Positions 8,526-19,801 of a stretch of 64,000 nt of DNA are shown in pieces. The notes below the pieces were generated by a model. The model was not told where the DNA came from and did no database searches. It saw only the letters and a list, made by a program, of their open reading frames with translations. Location: assembly GCA_023394965.1 (NCBI GenBank), contig JAEWZX010000042.1, forward strand, positions 248,001 to 312,000, given 5' to 3'. The first letter of the stretch is position 1. The number at the start of each line of letters is the position of its first letter. Position numbers and translations under genes: made by a program. The DNA comes from Pseudomonadota bacterium (lineage in GTDB: Bacteria; Pseudomonadota; Alphaproteobacteria; Sphingomonadales; Sphingomonadaceae).

Positions 8526-9191
8526 TCATGGCGCAGTAGTTTCCTCTTGAGACAGAATCATTCGATGCGTCAGCTGGTCCCTTGGAGGCAATTCGGCATA
8601 GCGTGAAGCCCAGTCGGGATCGGCGCGGCGAATTGCCGTAGCCGATCTTTCATCGGGATCGAAACGCAATGTCACCAGCGCCGGTGCGCTCCATTCACCC
8701 CCGTTCACGAAGCTGGACAGCGGCACGGAAAAGCGCCTCAGCCAGGCCATCGCGGGGCTCGCGATAGCAGCAGCATCATAGCCGGGACGGGCAATAACCG
8801 CAATCGGCATCGTGCGCGCGATCCCGCGCCAGTCGCGCCAGTGATGAAACTGGGCAAGATTGTCCGATCCCATGAGCCAGACGAAATCCCGCTTGGCGTA
8901 GCGCCTCTTCAGGGCCGCCAGCGTATCGACCGTATATCGGGTTCCCAGATCCCGCTCGATAGCGGTAACCCTTATCCGTGCTCGTTTCGCCTGCTCCATC
9001 GCCGATCGGACTCGTGCCGCAAGCGGCGCCATACCCTCTCGCGGCTTGAGCGGATTGCCCGGCGACACCAGCCACCAGACCTCATCAAGATCCAGCGCGC
9101 GCAGGACAAACTGTGAAATCCGCCGATGCCCTCCATGGGCCGGATTGAAGCTGCCCCCGAGCAGTCCTATTCGGCGGTTTGCATCGGTCAC
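8526..9191 (-). CDS. nadD: Nicotinate-nucleotide adenylyltransferase NadD
   Basis: A 221-residue nucleotidyltransferase that joins NaMN and ATP to give deamido-NAD. The GGSFNPAHGGHR motif at residues 11-22 is the HxGH active site. VWWLVSPGNPLK contributes to substrate binding, and the DFVWLMGSDNLAQFHHW motif and a C-terminal ATP-binding region follow. It is the first gene of the leftward operon nadD-rsfS-rlmH-envC-ctpA-dsbB-coq7. The 252 bp upstream, shared with the divergent M23 gene at 9444, should hold both promoters; I see no convincing -35/-10 pair there. Confidence 0.95.
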   Translation of the reverse strand: MTDANRRIGLLGGSFNPAHGGHRRISQFVLRALDLDEVWWLVSPGNPLKPREGMAPLAARVRSAMEQAKRARIRVTAIERDLGTRYTVDTLAALKRRYAKRDFVWLMGSDNLAQFHHWRDWRGIARTMPIAVIARPGYDAAAIASPAMAWLRRFSVPLSSFVNGGEWSAPALVTLRFDPDERSATAIRRADPDWASRYAELPPRDQLTHRMILSQEETTAP

Positions 9192-9443
9192 TTCCCGTAT
9201 CCCCCAGAATTACCTTTTTTGTACAATGTGTTGGCAACAAAAAGCTGTACGAATCGGGTGTTGGGGCCAAACAGTGATCCTGCCTTCGCATCCCATTGAT
9301 ATTCCATAACTGGGACACAAAAAAACGACTCGTCCCGCCGCAGCTTCGGTTCATGGATTCCTTGGGAACCTTGATTCGATTTCATTAGCAACTTTCGGTA
9401 CCGCTCCTTCCGGGACGTATAAGACCATAAGGGACGGGTCGTT

Positions 9444-10601
9444 TTGAGCAATCGAATTGCCACCAGTGGCTGGGGGAGCCGCGTGCGCAGCTGGTTTCCA
9501 GATCGCGAATTTTTCATGCGGTCTGAGGGTCAAGTCCGTTTCATTACCATATCTTCGAAAGTGCAGATGGCCGCCGCTGCGACCGCATTGGCAGTACTTG
9601 TTATTTGGGCCGTTTCGATGGCTGTCGCCGGCTGGACGCAATATAGCGCCTCGGCGGACCGGCTGTCGTTGCTCGACCGGGAAGCCAAGGTTGCGACGGC
9701 CACGGAGCGCGTTGACGCCTACCGCCATGACATCGACGCGGTCGCTTCAGATCTGGTAAAACGTCAGGAGTTTATCGAGGATATGGTCGATTCCCTGCCT
9801 GAGGATGTGAAGGCAATTCGTTCAGTCAGCGATTCTTCGGGCGAAGCCGCAACAATGGTCGAAAAGGTCAGCCTTTCGATTCCCGAAGCTGGTAGGCTTG
9901 CCAGGATCGAAGCCCGCCAGCTTGCATTTGTCGAAAGCCTCACCCGCTACGCTGACTGGCGTGCACAGCGTGCTGCTGCGGCACTCAAGAAGCTCGGGCT
10001 AAATCCCGCGAACATGATCCGCGATGCCGATCGCAGCGCGATGGGTGGCCCGCTGGAAAAACTCACCACGGGTGCTGATGGTAGCATAGACCCTCGTTTC
10101 GAGCGGCTCGGCCTCTCGATCGCCCGTATGGACGCGCTTGAGCGCGGTCTCGACGGCGTTCCACAGATCGCCCCGGCGAATGTCCAGATGGTCACGTCGA
10201 GCTATGGCTACCGCCGCGACCCCTTCACCGGTGTGGCGGCGATGCACAAGGGACTGGATTTCCGCGGCCCTACCGGAACGCCGATCTATGCGGCCGCCGA
10301 TGGCCGAGTCAGCTTCGCCGGTCGTAAGTCAGGCTATGGCAATGTCGTCGAGATCAGCCATGGCAACGGTCTGATGACGCGCTATGCCCATATGTCGAAG
10401 TTCAACGCCAAGGTCGGTCAAACAGTCGACGCCGGGCAGACAATCGGCGCGATCGGCTCGACCGGCCGCTCCACCGGCCCGCACCTCCATTTCGAGGTGC
10501 GTATCAACAACCGCGCGGTCAATCCGCGTACCTTTTTGGAGACAGCACCCCATGTTCTCGAGGAAATCGGACGAACGCCCCAGCTCGCTTCCTCCAAGTA
10601 A
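9444..10601 (+). CDS. Membrane-anchored M23 (LytM) metallopeptidase, LmdC-like
   Basis: A 385-residue inner-membrane protein with a cytoplasmic N-terminus, one membrane segment (about 42-63), a periplasmic coiled coil (about 70-180) and a C-terminal M23 domain. Zinc and catalytic residues are intact: H268/D272 in HKGLD, H316, and H347/H349 in HLH, so it should be an active endopeptidase. TTG at 9444 is the first possible start after an in-frame stop and has AAGGGA upstream; ATG 9516 is the alternative. The next gene, a bactofilin, overlaps its 3' end. This matches the known pairing of LmdC-type peptidases with bactofilins. Confidence 0.88.
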   Translation: MSNRIATSGWGSRVRSWFPDREFFMRSEGQVRFITISSKVQMAAAATALAVLVIWAVSMAVAGWTQYSASADRLSLLDREAKVATATERVDAYRHDIDAVASDLVKRQEFIEDMVDSLPEDVKAIRSVSDSSGEAATMVEKVSLSIPEAGRLARIEARQLAFVESLTRYADWRAQRAAAALKKLGLNPANMIRDADRSAMGGPLEKLTTGADGSIDPRFERLGLSIARMDALERGLDGVPQIAPANVQMVTSSYGYRRDPFTGVAAMHKGLDFRGPTGTPIYAAADGRVSFAGRKSGYGNVVEISHGNGLMTRYAHMSKFNAKVGQTVDAGQTIGAIGSTGRSTGPHLHFEVRINNRAVNPRTFLETAPHVLEEIGRTPQLASSK

Positions 10602-11007
10602 TTCAGGACGAGATCGTATGGTCAGCAAGAGCAACTCCACCTTCTCCGTCCTCGGCTCGGATATGTCGATTACGGGTGACATCGAAGCCTCCGCCGATCT
10701 CCATATCGACGGGTCGGTAGAGGGAGACATTGCCTGTTCCTCATTGGTACAAGGCGATGCCAGCACGGTGAAAGGCGCGATCAAGGCAGAAACCGCCCGC
10801 TTGGCAGGCACAGTCGAGGGATCAATTACCGCACGCGAATTGGTGATTCTCAAATCCGCCAGAATTACCGGCGATGTCTTTTACGACGCGCTCACCATCG
10901 AACAGGGTGCCCAGGTCGAAGGACGTTTCGCCCATCGCGACACCAAGACCCAAACAGCCGCCGCTACGCAAGCCGCAGTCAAACCGGAGCTCACTGTCGC
11001 CGGTTAA
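10552..11007 (+). CDS. bacA: Bactofilin (polymer-forming cytoskeletal protein)
   Basis: A 151-residue bactofilin. The central beta-helical domain runs from STFSVLGSDMSITGDIEA through AGTVEGSITARELVILKSA to DALTIEQGAQVEGRF, with disordered tails. Bactofilins self-assemble without nucleotide into membrane-bound filaments that position cell-wall enzymes. The ATG at 10552 (MFSRKSDERP) is chosen because bactofilins often start with MFS plus basic residues that attach to the membrane; it overlaps the peptidase gene by 50 bp. The ATG at 10618 is a good alternative and has its own AGGA. Confidence 0.88.
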   Translation: MFSRKSDERPSSLPPSNSGRDRMVSKSNSTFSVLGSDMSITGDIEASADLHIDGSVEGDIACSSLVQGDASTVKGAIKAETARLAGTVEGSITARELVILKSARITGDVFYDALTIEQGAQVEGRFAHRDTKTQTAAATQAAVKPELTVAG

Positions 11008-11105
11008 GGCAAGTATGGGCGAAAGACAGGACCTCCCTGGTGAAATGCGCAGGATGCCCTTTTCGCGTCAAAAGCGAATAAGGCTTATGGTGCCCGAGCG
11101 CTTCG

Positions 11106-12779
11106 TTAGTCGAGAACTTCGGCGCGCAATGCCTTGCGATCCAGTTTTCCGATCATGGTTTTTGGAAGATCGTCACGGATAACGACTTCCGCCACACGTT
11201 CGTGCTTGCCGACACGCGCGTTGAGCCATTCCCGCAGCTGCTCTCCGTTCACTTCAGCACCGGCTTCAAGCGTGACGTAGGCAACCGGCACCTCGCCACG
11301 ATAGCCATGAGGCCGCCCGACTACCAGCGCTTCCTTGACTGCTTCGTGCTCGAGAAGAACATCCTCCACCTGGCTGGGAAAGACCTTGAAGCCGCCCACC
11401 GCAATCATATCCTTGATCCGGTCCACGATTTCCAGAAAGCCGTCTTCATCCAGCGTGGCGACATCACCGGTCCGTAGCCAGCTTTTTCCACCATGCTCCA
11501 CAAACACATCTTTCGCCGCGTCAGGGCGGTTCCAGTAGCCCTGCATGATCTGCGGTCCGTGCAAGGCGAGCTCTCCCGGCTCGCCATCGGGTGCAATGAT
11601 GGTAGGATCTTCTTTGTCCAAGAGGAGCACTTCGGTGCGCATCACGACTTGGCCGATCGTTCCAGGCTTGCGCATGCCTTCATAAGGATTTGCAGAGACG
11701 ACGCCGGAGCTTTCCGTAAGACCGTAGCCTTCGACTAGCCGCACGCCGGTCGTGGATTCGAATTTCTCACGCAGGGGGCCAGGTAGCGGCGCACCTCCCG
11801 ATATGCAGATCCTCAGTGTCGAGAGATCGGTCTTGGGCAGGTCCGGATGATCGAGCAGCGCCTGAAACATGGTGGGTACGCCAGGAAACCCAGTGGCACC
11901 GTACTTTTCGATCGTCTGCAGCACCTGCTTTGTTTCAAAGCGAGGGACCATAGCGATCGACGCCCCGGTCAGCACTGTATGATTGAGCAGCGCGGTGTTG
12001 GCGAACACATGGAAGAACGGCAGCGCGCCCATCAGGACTTCGGCCGAAGGATTTCCGAAAGGATTTAGCCCGGCGACCTGCTGCGCATTGATCGAGAGGT
12101 TGGCGTGCGTAAGCATCGCTCCCTTGGGGATGCCGGTGGTGCCACCGGTATATTGAAGAAGCGCCAGCGATTGCGGATCAACCAAGGGAAGATCGCCACC
12201 TGATCGTGCTCCATCTTCCAGAATACTGGTCCACCGCAGGATATCCGGGCCATATTTCACCGCGGCAACCTTGCTGCGCGCGAAGAGCCGGAAGGCAAAG
12301 CCTTTCAGCTTTGGCAACATTTGCGACAGCGAACTGACAACCAGCGTTTCGAGAGCCGAGCCTTGCAGCACCTTTTCTGCTGTGGCGTAAAGCTCTGGCA
12401 CATCGACAGTAACCAGCACCCGCGTGCCTGAGTCGGCAACCTGCTGTTCCAGTTCTTCGACCGTGTAAAGCGGCGAGAAATTGACCACCACAGCACCGGC
12501 CATCATCGCGCCGTAATAGGCAGCAACATAACTCGGGACATTGGGAAGAAACAAACCAACCCGATCGCCTTCGCCAACCCCGCGCGCCCTGAGTGCATGG
12601 GCGAAAGCCAGCGCATCGGCATGCAGTTCAGAATAACTATAGGTGCGACCGAGAAAGTGCAGCAGCGGTGCCTGCGGGGTAGCCCGAGTGGTGCGACCGA
12701 ACATATCGGGCAACGTCATCGGTTCGAAACGCGTGTCCCAAGCGAGTGGGTGATAGTTCGGAAGCTTGCTGACATCCAT
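11106..12779 (-). CDS. fadD: Long-chain fatty acid-CoA ligase
   Basis: A 557-residue ANL-superfamily adenylating enzyme that activates fatty acids as acyl-AMP and then acyl-CoA. The P-loop-like motif LLQYTGGTTGIPKGAML, the YGLTESSGV motif, the hinge region with GWLRTGD-like SWLRTGDVATLDEDGF, and the C-terminal PKTMIGKLDRKALR with catalytic lysine are all present. ATG 12779 (MDVSKLPNYHPLAW) is preferred over an upstream GTG. It is convergent with the bactofilin gene and follows trcR, from which a strong terminator separates it. Confidence 0.92.
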   Translation of the reverse strand: MDVSKLPNYHPLAWDTRFEPMTLPDMFGRTTRATPQAPLLHFLGRTYSYSELHADALAFAHALRARGVGEGDRVGLFLPNVPSYVAAYYGAMMAGAVVVNFSPLYTVEELEQQVADSGTRVLVTVDVPELYATAEKVLQGSALETLVVSSLSQMLPKLKGFAFRLFARSKVAAVKYGPDILRWTSILEDGARSGGDLPLVDPQSLALLQYTGGTTGIPKGAMLTHANLSINAQQVAGLNPFGNPSAEVLMGALPFFHVFANTALLNHTVLTGASIAMVPRFETKQVLQTIEKYGATGFPGVPTMFQALLDHPDLPKTDLSTLRICISGGAPLPGPLREKFESTTGVRLVEGYGLTESSGVVSANPYEGMRKPGTIGQVVMRTEVLLLDKEDPTIIAPDGEPGELALHGPQIMQGYWNRPDAAKDVFVEHGGKSWLRTGDVATLDEDGFLEIVDRIKDMIAVGGFKVFPSQVEDVLLEHEAVKEALVVGRPHGYRGEVPVAYVTLEAGAEVNGEQLREWLNARVGKHERVAEVVIRDDLPKTMIGKLDRKALRAEVLD

Positions 12780-12815
12780 GTCAGTAAAATGGAGGATTAC
12801 CACATAAACGCAAGC

Positions 12816-12848
12816 AAAAAGGCGGCGGAGGCTTTGGCCTCCCCCGCC
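12816..12848 (-). terminator. Intrinsic terminator after trcR
   Basis: Read on the minus strand, two 12-base arms (12837-12848 and 12821-12832) pair with one mismatch around the loop CAAA, then TTTTT. It lies 26 bp after the trcR stop and upstream of fadD, so it should separate the two. Confidence 0.8.
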
Positions 12849-12873
12849 TCTACAATTTCTTTTCTACAGCAGT

Positions 12874-13602
12874 TCAGGCTTCGCTGGTTTGCTCACCCTC
12901 GCCGGCCTCTTCCGATGCGCGCTTGGCCTCAAGCCATGCCGCCGCTTCTGCTTCCTGTGCCGCTTCCGCCGCAGCCTTTTCGTTGGCATCGCGTTCGGCG
13001 CGCAGTTCTTCGATCAGCTTTTCGCGATCGCTGGAGCCTTTCGTCTCGACAGGTGCCGCTTCGTCTTCGCTGGCAGGGAGGTTTTTGGCGGCCTTTGCAA
13101 CGACAGCATCGAGCTCGCGCTGCGAGCACAGACCAAGCGTAACCGGATCCTTGGGCTGAATGTTCTGGATATTCCAGTGACTGCGTTCCCGGATCGCTGT
13201 GATCGTGTTGCGCGTGGTGCCGATCAGCTTGCCAATCTGCGCGTCCGATATCTCCGGATGATTGCGCAGGATCCAGGCAATGCCATCGGGCTTGTCCTGG
13301 CGCTTGGACACGGGGGTGTAGCGTGGCCCCTTGGTGCGGCTCACGGCAACCGGCGCGCGCTGCATCTTCAAGCGATACTCGCTGTCGGCCTGCCCCTTTT
13401 CGATTTCATCCTGCGTAAGTTCGCCCGAATGGACGGGGTCACGGCCGGTATACTTGCTACCCGCCAAATCATCCGCCATGGCTTGAACTTCGAGAATGTG
13501 GAGACCGCAGAATTCGGCGATTTGTTCGAAGGACAGGCCAGTATTATCGACCAACCACGTGGCGGTCGCATGCGGCATTAGCGGTTTGGGTTGATCGGCC
13601 AT
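12874..13602 (-). CDS. trcR: DUF1013 family protein, cell-cycle regulator TrcR
   Basis: A 242-residue DUF1013 protein. The conserved core has MPHATATWLVDNTGLSFEQIA, GLHILEVQAMADD and DPVHSGELTQDEI. It then has PRYTPVSKRQDKPDGIAWI and an HTH-like stretch, HPEISDAQIGKLIGTTRNTI. The C-terminus is a long Ala/Glu-rich probable coiled coil. DUF1013 proteins are described in Caulobacter as TrcR, a global regulator linked to RNA polymerase and cell-cycle transcription. ATG 13602 gives the usual N-terminus MADQPKPLMP. Terminators flank it on both sides, so it is probably a single-gene unit. Confidence 0.9.
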   Translation of the reverse strand: MADQPKPLMPHATATWLVDNTGLSFEQIAEFCGLHILEVQAMADDLAGSKYTGRDPVHSGELTQDEIEKGQADSEYRLKMQRAPVAVSRTKGPRYTPVSKRQDKPDGIAWILRNHPEISDAQIGKLIGTTRNTITAIRERSHWNIQNIQPKDPVTLGLCSQRELDAVVAKAAKNLPASEDEAAPVETKGSSDREKLIEELRAERDANEKAAAEAAQEAEAAAWLEAKRASEEAGEGEQTSEA

Positions 13603-13624
13603 GGATGTGCCTTTTCTCGTATCC

Positions 13625-13657
13625 GAAAATAGAAGGGCCGCCCCTCGCGGGACGGCC
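13625..13657 (-). terminator. Probable intrinsic terminator after the glycosyltransferase gene
   Basis: On the minus strand a 9-bp stem (13649-13657 with 13636-13644, one G-U) closes a GCGA tetraloop and is followed by CTTCTATTTTCG. It lies just after the glycosyltransferase stop and before trcR. The U-tract is interrupted. Confidence 0.6.
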
Positions 13658-13705
13658 GTTATGATGCCGATGTAGGGGACAGTAGCGGATTCGGCAAGCG
13701 TTTCG

Positions 13706-14776
13706 CTAGAGGACGGACATTTCGTCTGTATCGAAAGCCGCCAGTCCATTCAAAAACTGCCCGGTGGCCGATGCCCAGCTGTAGCTGGCGCCGTATTCCG
13801 CGCAGGCCTCGCGATCACAGAAGACCGCCGCAGCGATTGCGCGATCAAGATCTTCGCACAAAGCACCCACTCTGTCGGTAATGACGTCACAAGGCCCCGC
13901 CACGGGATAAGCGGCGACCGGCGTTCCACAAGCCAAAGCCTCGATCATTACAAGCCCGAATGTATCGGTCTTGCTTGGAAAGACAAAGACGTCCGCACCC
14001 GCATAGCAGCCCGCAAGGGCGCGACCCGAACGGCGGCCAAGAAAATGCGCATCGGGAAATTTCGCCTGGAGCGATGCGAGGGCTGGCCCATCCCCTACCA
14101 CTACCTTGCTGCCGGGATAGCTGCCGGCAAGAAAAGCCTCGATATTCTTCTCTACCGAGACCCGACCGACGTAGAGCTGGATCGGTTTTGGCAGGTGAGC
14201 GAATCCCGATGGTGGCGGCGCATCAGGCGTAAAGCAGGACAGATCGACGCCACGGCTCCAGCGATGAAGCCGTGTAAGGCCGTGAGCACGCAATTCGTTG
14301 CAAATGCTCTCTGTTGCAACGAGGACCCGTTTCGCTGGACTATGGAACCACTGAATATACCGCCAGAACCATTCCGCCGGCAAATGGGTGCGTCGAGCCA
14401 GATAGTCGGGAAACTGCGTGTGATAAGCGGTAGTAAAACGGATCGAGTGTTTCGAACAATACCTCCGTGCCGTCATGCCTAGCGGACCCTCAGTGGCAAT
14501 ATGAATGGCTTCGGGCGCAAAGGCCCGCAGCCGATTTGCGACCACACCAGGGCGCACCAACGCCAGGCGGATTTCCGGATAGGTTGGGCAGGGAATGCTG
14601 GTGAACTGGTCTGGCGAGATCACCAGCACATCGTGGCCCTGTTCGCGCAGCTGGTCGCAAGTGGTCGTCAGTGTGCGAACGACACCATTCATCTGCGGCA
14701 ACCAAGCATCTGTCACAATGGCAATACGCTGCGGGGCATCGAAAGACCTCGGCGATAGCGGTGCAGTGTGCGCCAT
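13706..14776 (-). CDS. Glycosyltransferase family 4 (MgtA-type)
   Basis: A 356-residue GT-B glycosyltransferase. The N-terminal domain begins IAIVTDAWLPQMNGVVRTL, the acceptor-side motif of family 4 enzymes. The C-terminal donor domain has YVGRVSVEKNIEAFL, VVGDGPALASLQ and FPSKTDTFGLVMIEALACGTPVAAY, with the EX7E nucleotide-sugar motif in the last segment. It probably transfers a hexose such as mannose to a membrane lipid. It begins exactly where the metallophosphoesterase gene ends (0-bp gap), a pairing common in alphaproteobacteria. Confidence 0.88.
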   Translation of the reverse strand: MAHTAPLSPRSFDAPQRIAIVTDAWLPQMNGVVRTLTTTCDQLREQGHDVLVISPDQFTSIPCPTYPEIRLALVRPGVVANRLRAFAPEAIHIATEGPLGMTARRYCSKHSIRFTTAYHTQFPDYLARRTHLPAEWFWRYIQWFHSPAKRVLVATESICNELRAHGLTRLHRWSRGVDLSCFTPDAPPPSGFAHLPKPIQLYVGRVSVEKNIEAFLAGSYPGSKVVVGDGPALASLQAKFPDAHFLGRRSGRALAGCYAGADVFVFPSKTDTFGLVMIEALACGTPVAAYPVAGPCDVITDRVGALCEDLDRAIAAAVFCDREACAEYGASYSWASATGQFLNGLAAFDTDEMSVL

Positions 14777-15661
14777 TTATGCAGCCTCGGGGACTGCTAG
14801 TCCGGCGGCATGACGTCGATTGTTGCGCTGCGCGACTTCATCCGGCCAATGCAGGATTTCCATCATTCCGTCGAAATGTTCGACCAGAGCATTGCAGCCT
14901 TCTACCCAATCGCCGTCGTTCCAATATTCAACCCCGTCGAAATCGCGGAACTCGGCAGTGTGGATGTGCCCGCATACGACCCCATCCACCCCGCGCTCGG
15001 CGGCAGCGCGAGCTACCACCTCTTCGTATTTCGAAATGAATTCGACAGCGTTCTTTACCTTGTGCTTGGCTGCCTTGGAGATCGACCAATAGGGAAGGCC
15101 CAAGCGCTTGCGCACACCCGCCACCCAATTGTTGAGCTTCATCATCAGATGATATGCCGCGTCACCAACGAAGGCGAGCCAGCGATGTGCGAGCATGACG
15201 GTATCGAATTCGTCGCCATGCAACACCATTAGCCGCCGCCCATCAGCAGTATCGTGGAAGGCGGCACGCATAATCTCCACCCCGCCGAAGTTCATTCCGC
15301 TGAAAGGGCGCACCATTTCATCGTGATTGCCCGGAATATAGATGATCCGGGTGCCACGCTTGGCACGCTTTAATATCCGCCACACGATATCATTGTGTTC
15401 CGCCGGCCAGTATATCTTCTTTTTCAGCCTCCACCCGTCGATGATGTCACCAACCAGATACATGGTTTGGCTGTCGGTATGGTCGAGGAAATCAATCAGC
15501 AGTTCGTGATTGCACCCTTTGGTTCCAAGGTGAACATCGCTGATCCAGATGGTACGAAACCGGCGACGCTCACCCACGGTGCGTTCTGGCACAGTCGGTT
15601 TGATCGACGGAAAATTTGCCACCTTGTGGGCGTCGTCGAAGTGTTTGGGCAAATCGTTCAT
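14777..15661 (-). CDS. LpxH-like metallophosphoesterase (UDP-2,3-diacylglucosamine diphosphatase family)
   Basis: A 294-residue calcineurin-like phosphoesterase with all metal motifs in order: ISDVHLGTKG, VGDIIDGWRL, IPGNHDEMV, VLHGDEFD and VCGHIHTAEF. Family members include LpxH-like pyrophosphatases of lipid A synthesis, but in alphaproteobacteria LpxI usually does that step, so the substrate here is uncertain. It is translationally adjacent to the glycosyltransferase downstream, which suggests a shared lipid or glycolipid pathway at the membrane. Confidence 0.85.
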   Translation of the reverse strand: MNDLPKHFDDAHKVANFPSIKPTVPERTVGERRRFRTIWISDVHLGTKGCNHELLIDFLDHTDSQTMYLVGDIIDGWRLKKKIYWPAEHNDIVWRILKRAKRGTRIIYIPGNHDEMVRPFSGMNFGGVEIMRAAFHDTADGRRLMVLHGDEFDTVMLAHRWLAFVGDAAYHLMMKLNNWVAGVRKRLGLPYWSISKAAKHKVKNAVEFISKYEEVVARAAAERGVDGVVCGHIHTAEFRDFDGVEYWNDGDWVEGCNALVEHFDGMMEILHWPDEVAQRNNRRHAAGLAVPEAA

Positions 15662-15761
15662 GGGCCAGCCCCCCGATCACTGTCGGGGATGCCATGGCAC
15701 AGGAATGTTACACGCTAAGCGCAAGGCCGTTACGAAACGGCGACATTACTACGACCCTGGG

Positions 15762-16772
15762 TCAGTTGCCCGCAACTTCCAGCACGATCTTTCCGATATG
15801 ACTGCCTGCCTCCATGCGGGCATGGGCCGCGCCCGCTTCGATCAAGGGGAACGTGCGGTCCATGACCGGTGCGATCGTGCCGTCCTGAAACAGCGGCCAG
15901 GCGTTCTTGTGAATTTCATCCGCCAGCAGGGCCTTGAATTCGTCAGAGCGTGGGCGCAGCGTGGAACCGGTCAACGACAGGCGCTTGCGCATCACCGTGG
16001 CCATGTTGATTTCAGCCTTGAGCCCGCCAAGCACCGCAATGGTCACATGCCGTCCATCTTCCGCAAGACATTCGATATTCCGCGCAACGTAATCGCCCGA
16101 CACCATGTCCAGTACTACATCAACGCCCCGCCCACCGGTGAAGGCTCTCACTTCCTCGACGAAATCCTGGCGCTTGTAATCAATCGCGAGATTCGCCCCC
16201 AGTTCACGGATTGCCTGGCACTTGGCCTCGCTGCCAGCCGTTGCAATAACCGTGATATCGAACGCCCTGGCCAGCTGAATTGCCATCGTACCGATACCGC
16301 TGGTGCCGCCATGGACAAGCAAGGTGTCCCCGTCACTTGCCCAGCCGCGTTCGAAGACATTGTGCCAGACTGTAAACAGTGTTTCGGGGATCGCTGCCGC
16401 GATTTCCAGTTCCATGTCACTGGGCACATGCAGGCAATGAGCCACCTGCGCGAGGCAATATTCGGCGTAGCCTCCCCCCGATACTAAGGCGCAGACCCGA
16501 CGATTGAGCATTTCGGGTGCAACGCCCTCACCAAGAGCCACCACGGAGCCCGAAACCTCGAGCCCCGGAATGGGTGACGCCCCAGGAGGCGGGGGATAGA
16601 ACCCCTGCCGCTGGATGACATCGGGGCGGTTGATCCCGGCATAGGCGACCTTGATCAGAACCTGATCTTTACCCGCTTCGGGAACCGGCAGCGTTTCAGC
16701 GCGCAGAACCTCGGGTCCTCCAGGATCGTCATACCCCATCGCGGTCATCGTTTCGGGCAAATCTGCTGCCAC
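15762..16772 (-). CDS. NAD(P)H quinone oxidoreductase (zinc-free MDR, PIG3/QOR type)
   Basis: A 336-residue medium-chain dehydrogenase/reductase. The GroES-like N-terminal domain has VAYAGINRPDVIQRQGFYPPPPGASP, typical of the PIG3 subgroup. The Rossmann domain has VHGGTSGIGTMAIQLA for NADPH binding. Catalytic and structural zinc cysteines are absent, as expected for quinone reductases. The C-terminus ends AGAAHARMEAGSHIGKIVL. It is divergent from the DUF1192 gene, with about 110 bp between starts. Confidence 0.9.
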   Translation of the reverse strand: MAADLPETMTAMGYDDPGGPEVLRAETLPVPEAGKDQVLIKVAYAGINRPDVIQRQGFYPPPPGASPIPGLEVSGSVVALGEGVAPEMLNRRVCALVSGGGYAEYCLAQVAHCLHVPSDMELEIAAAIPETLFTVWHNVFERGWASDGDTLLVHGGTSGIGTMAIQLARAFDITVIATAGSEAKCQAIRELGANLAIDYKRQDFVEEVRAFTGGRGVDVVLDMVSGDYVARNIECLAEDGRHVTIAVLGGLKAEINMATVMRKRLSLTGSTLRPRSDEFKALLADEIHKNAWPLFQDGTIAPVMDRTFPLIEAGAAHARMEAGSHIGKIVLEVAGN

Positions 16773-16882
16773 TCCGGCCCCCCATTATCCGTCTGGTCGC
16801 TAGCGGCGTTGTTGCCACTTTGCAGTGCATTACCGTTCGTACCCGTTGACAGCAACCGGCCAAACTTGCGAGATTGCCAAGA

Positions 16883-17083
16883 ATGGATGACGACGACCGT
16901 CCACGCCCCAGAGGCGATTGCGCGAGCAAGCTCGCCACAGAAGATCTCGGCCCGTATTCACAGGACGAACTGCAGGAACGCATCAGGCTGCTCGAAGCCG
17001 AAATCGTCCGCGTAGAAAAGCACCGCCTCGCCGCCGCCGCCCATCGCGATGCAGCGGAAGCGTTGTTCGGGCGAAAGGAATAG
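16883..17083 (+). CDS. DUF1192 family protein
   Basis: A 66-residue protein. MDDDDRPRPRGD is followed by LGPYSQDELQERIRLLEAEI and a helix rich in His, Arg and Ala, ending AEALFGRKE. These are the hallmarks of DUF1192, a small alphaproteobacterial family without assigned function. The central helix is probably a short coiled coil. ATG 16883 is preferred to one nine bases upstream because family members begin with the acidic run. Confidence 0.85.
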   Translation: MDDDDRPRPRGDCASKLATEDLGPYSQDELQERIRLLEAEIVRVEKHRLAAAAHRDAAEALFGRKE

Positions 17084-17212
17084 TTGGCGATGCGGGGGCT
17101 GATATTACGACGCTCCGCACCCATATCTGCTGTGCATACAGTAATGGCTAACGTCACGCCCATACGCTGTTTCCAGTTCGCCCCAAGCGATTCGCCCTAG
17201 AGAGACATTTGA

Positions 17213-19594
<2,382 letters not shown>

Positions 19595-19613
19595 GGCCTG
19601 GCACAACTTGCGC

Positions 19614-19651
19614 AAAAGGGGCGTCTACCGGAAGCGGTTGACGCTCTTTTT
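19614..19651 (+). terminator. Intrinsic terminator after clpA
   Basis: A 12-bp outer stem (19614-19625 with 19640-19651, two G-U pairs) encloses a 4-bp inner stem ACCG/CGGT with a GAAG loop, and its 3' arm ends in TTTTT. It starts 20 bp after the clpA stop. Confidence 0.8.
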
Positions 19652-19771
19652 GTTACGACCAGCCAAGCGGCGCGTGCTGGCGAGATTTTGAGAAAGCGGC
19701 AAGCTTGGCGCCCGTCGGAGCTCGACCATCCTTGAGCGAGCTATGCTTGCGCCGCAAATTCGCTTCACTTA

Positions 19772-19795
19772 CCCCCGCAGTCACGCAATCGGGGG
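19772..19795 (+). promoter_or_regulatory. Hairpin overlapping the ABC transporter ribosome binding site
   Basis: CCCCCG (19772-19777) can pair with CGGGGG (19790-19795) across a 12-base loop. The 3' arm is also the only purine-rich ribosome binding candidate, ending about 7 bases before the ATG at 19802. Pairing would hide it. The sequence is seen; a regulatory role is inferred. Confidence 0.4.
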
Positions 19796-19801
19796 ATGTG
19801 A

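Noticed and set aside
9192..9443. Short minus-strand frames upstream of nadD
   Set aside because: They lie in the divergent promoter gap, lack ribosome sites and show no protein-like pattern.
15722..15737. GCCGTT/AACGGC hairpin after the metallophosphoesterase start
   Set aside because: Six base pairs and no T-run on either strand; too weak to call a terminator or operator.
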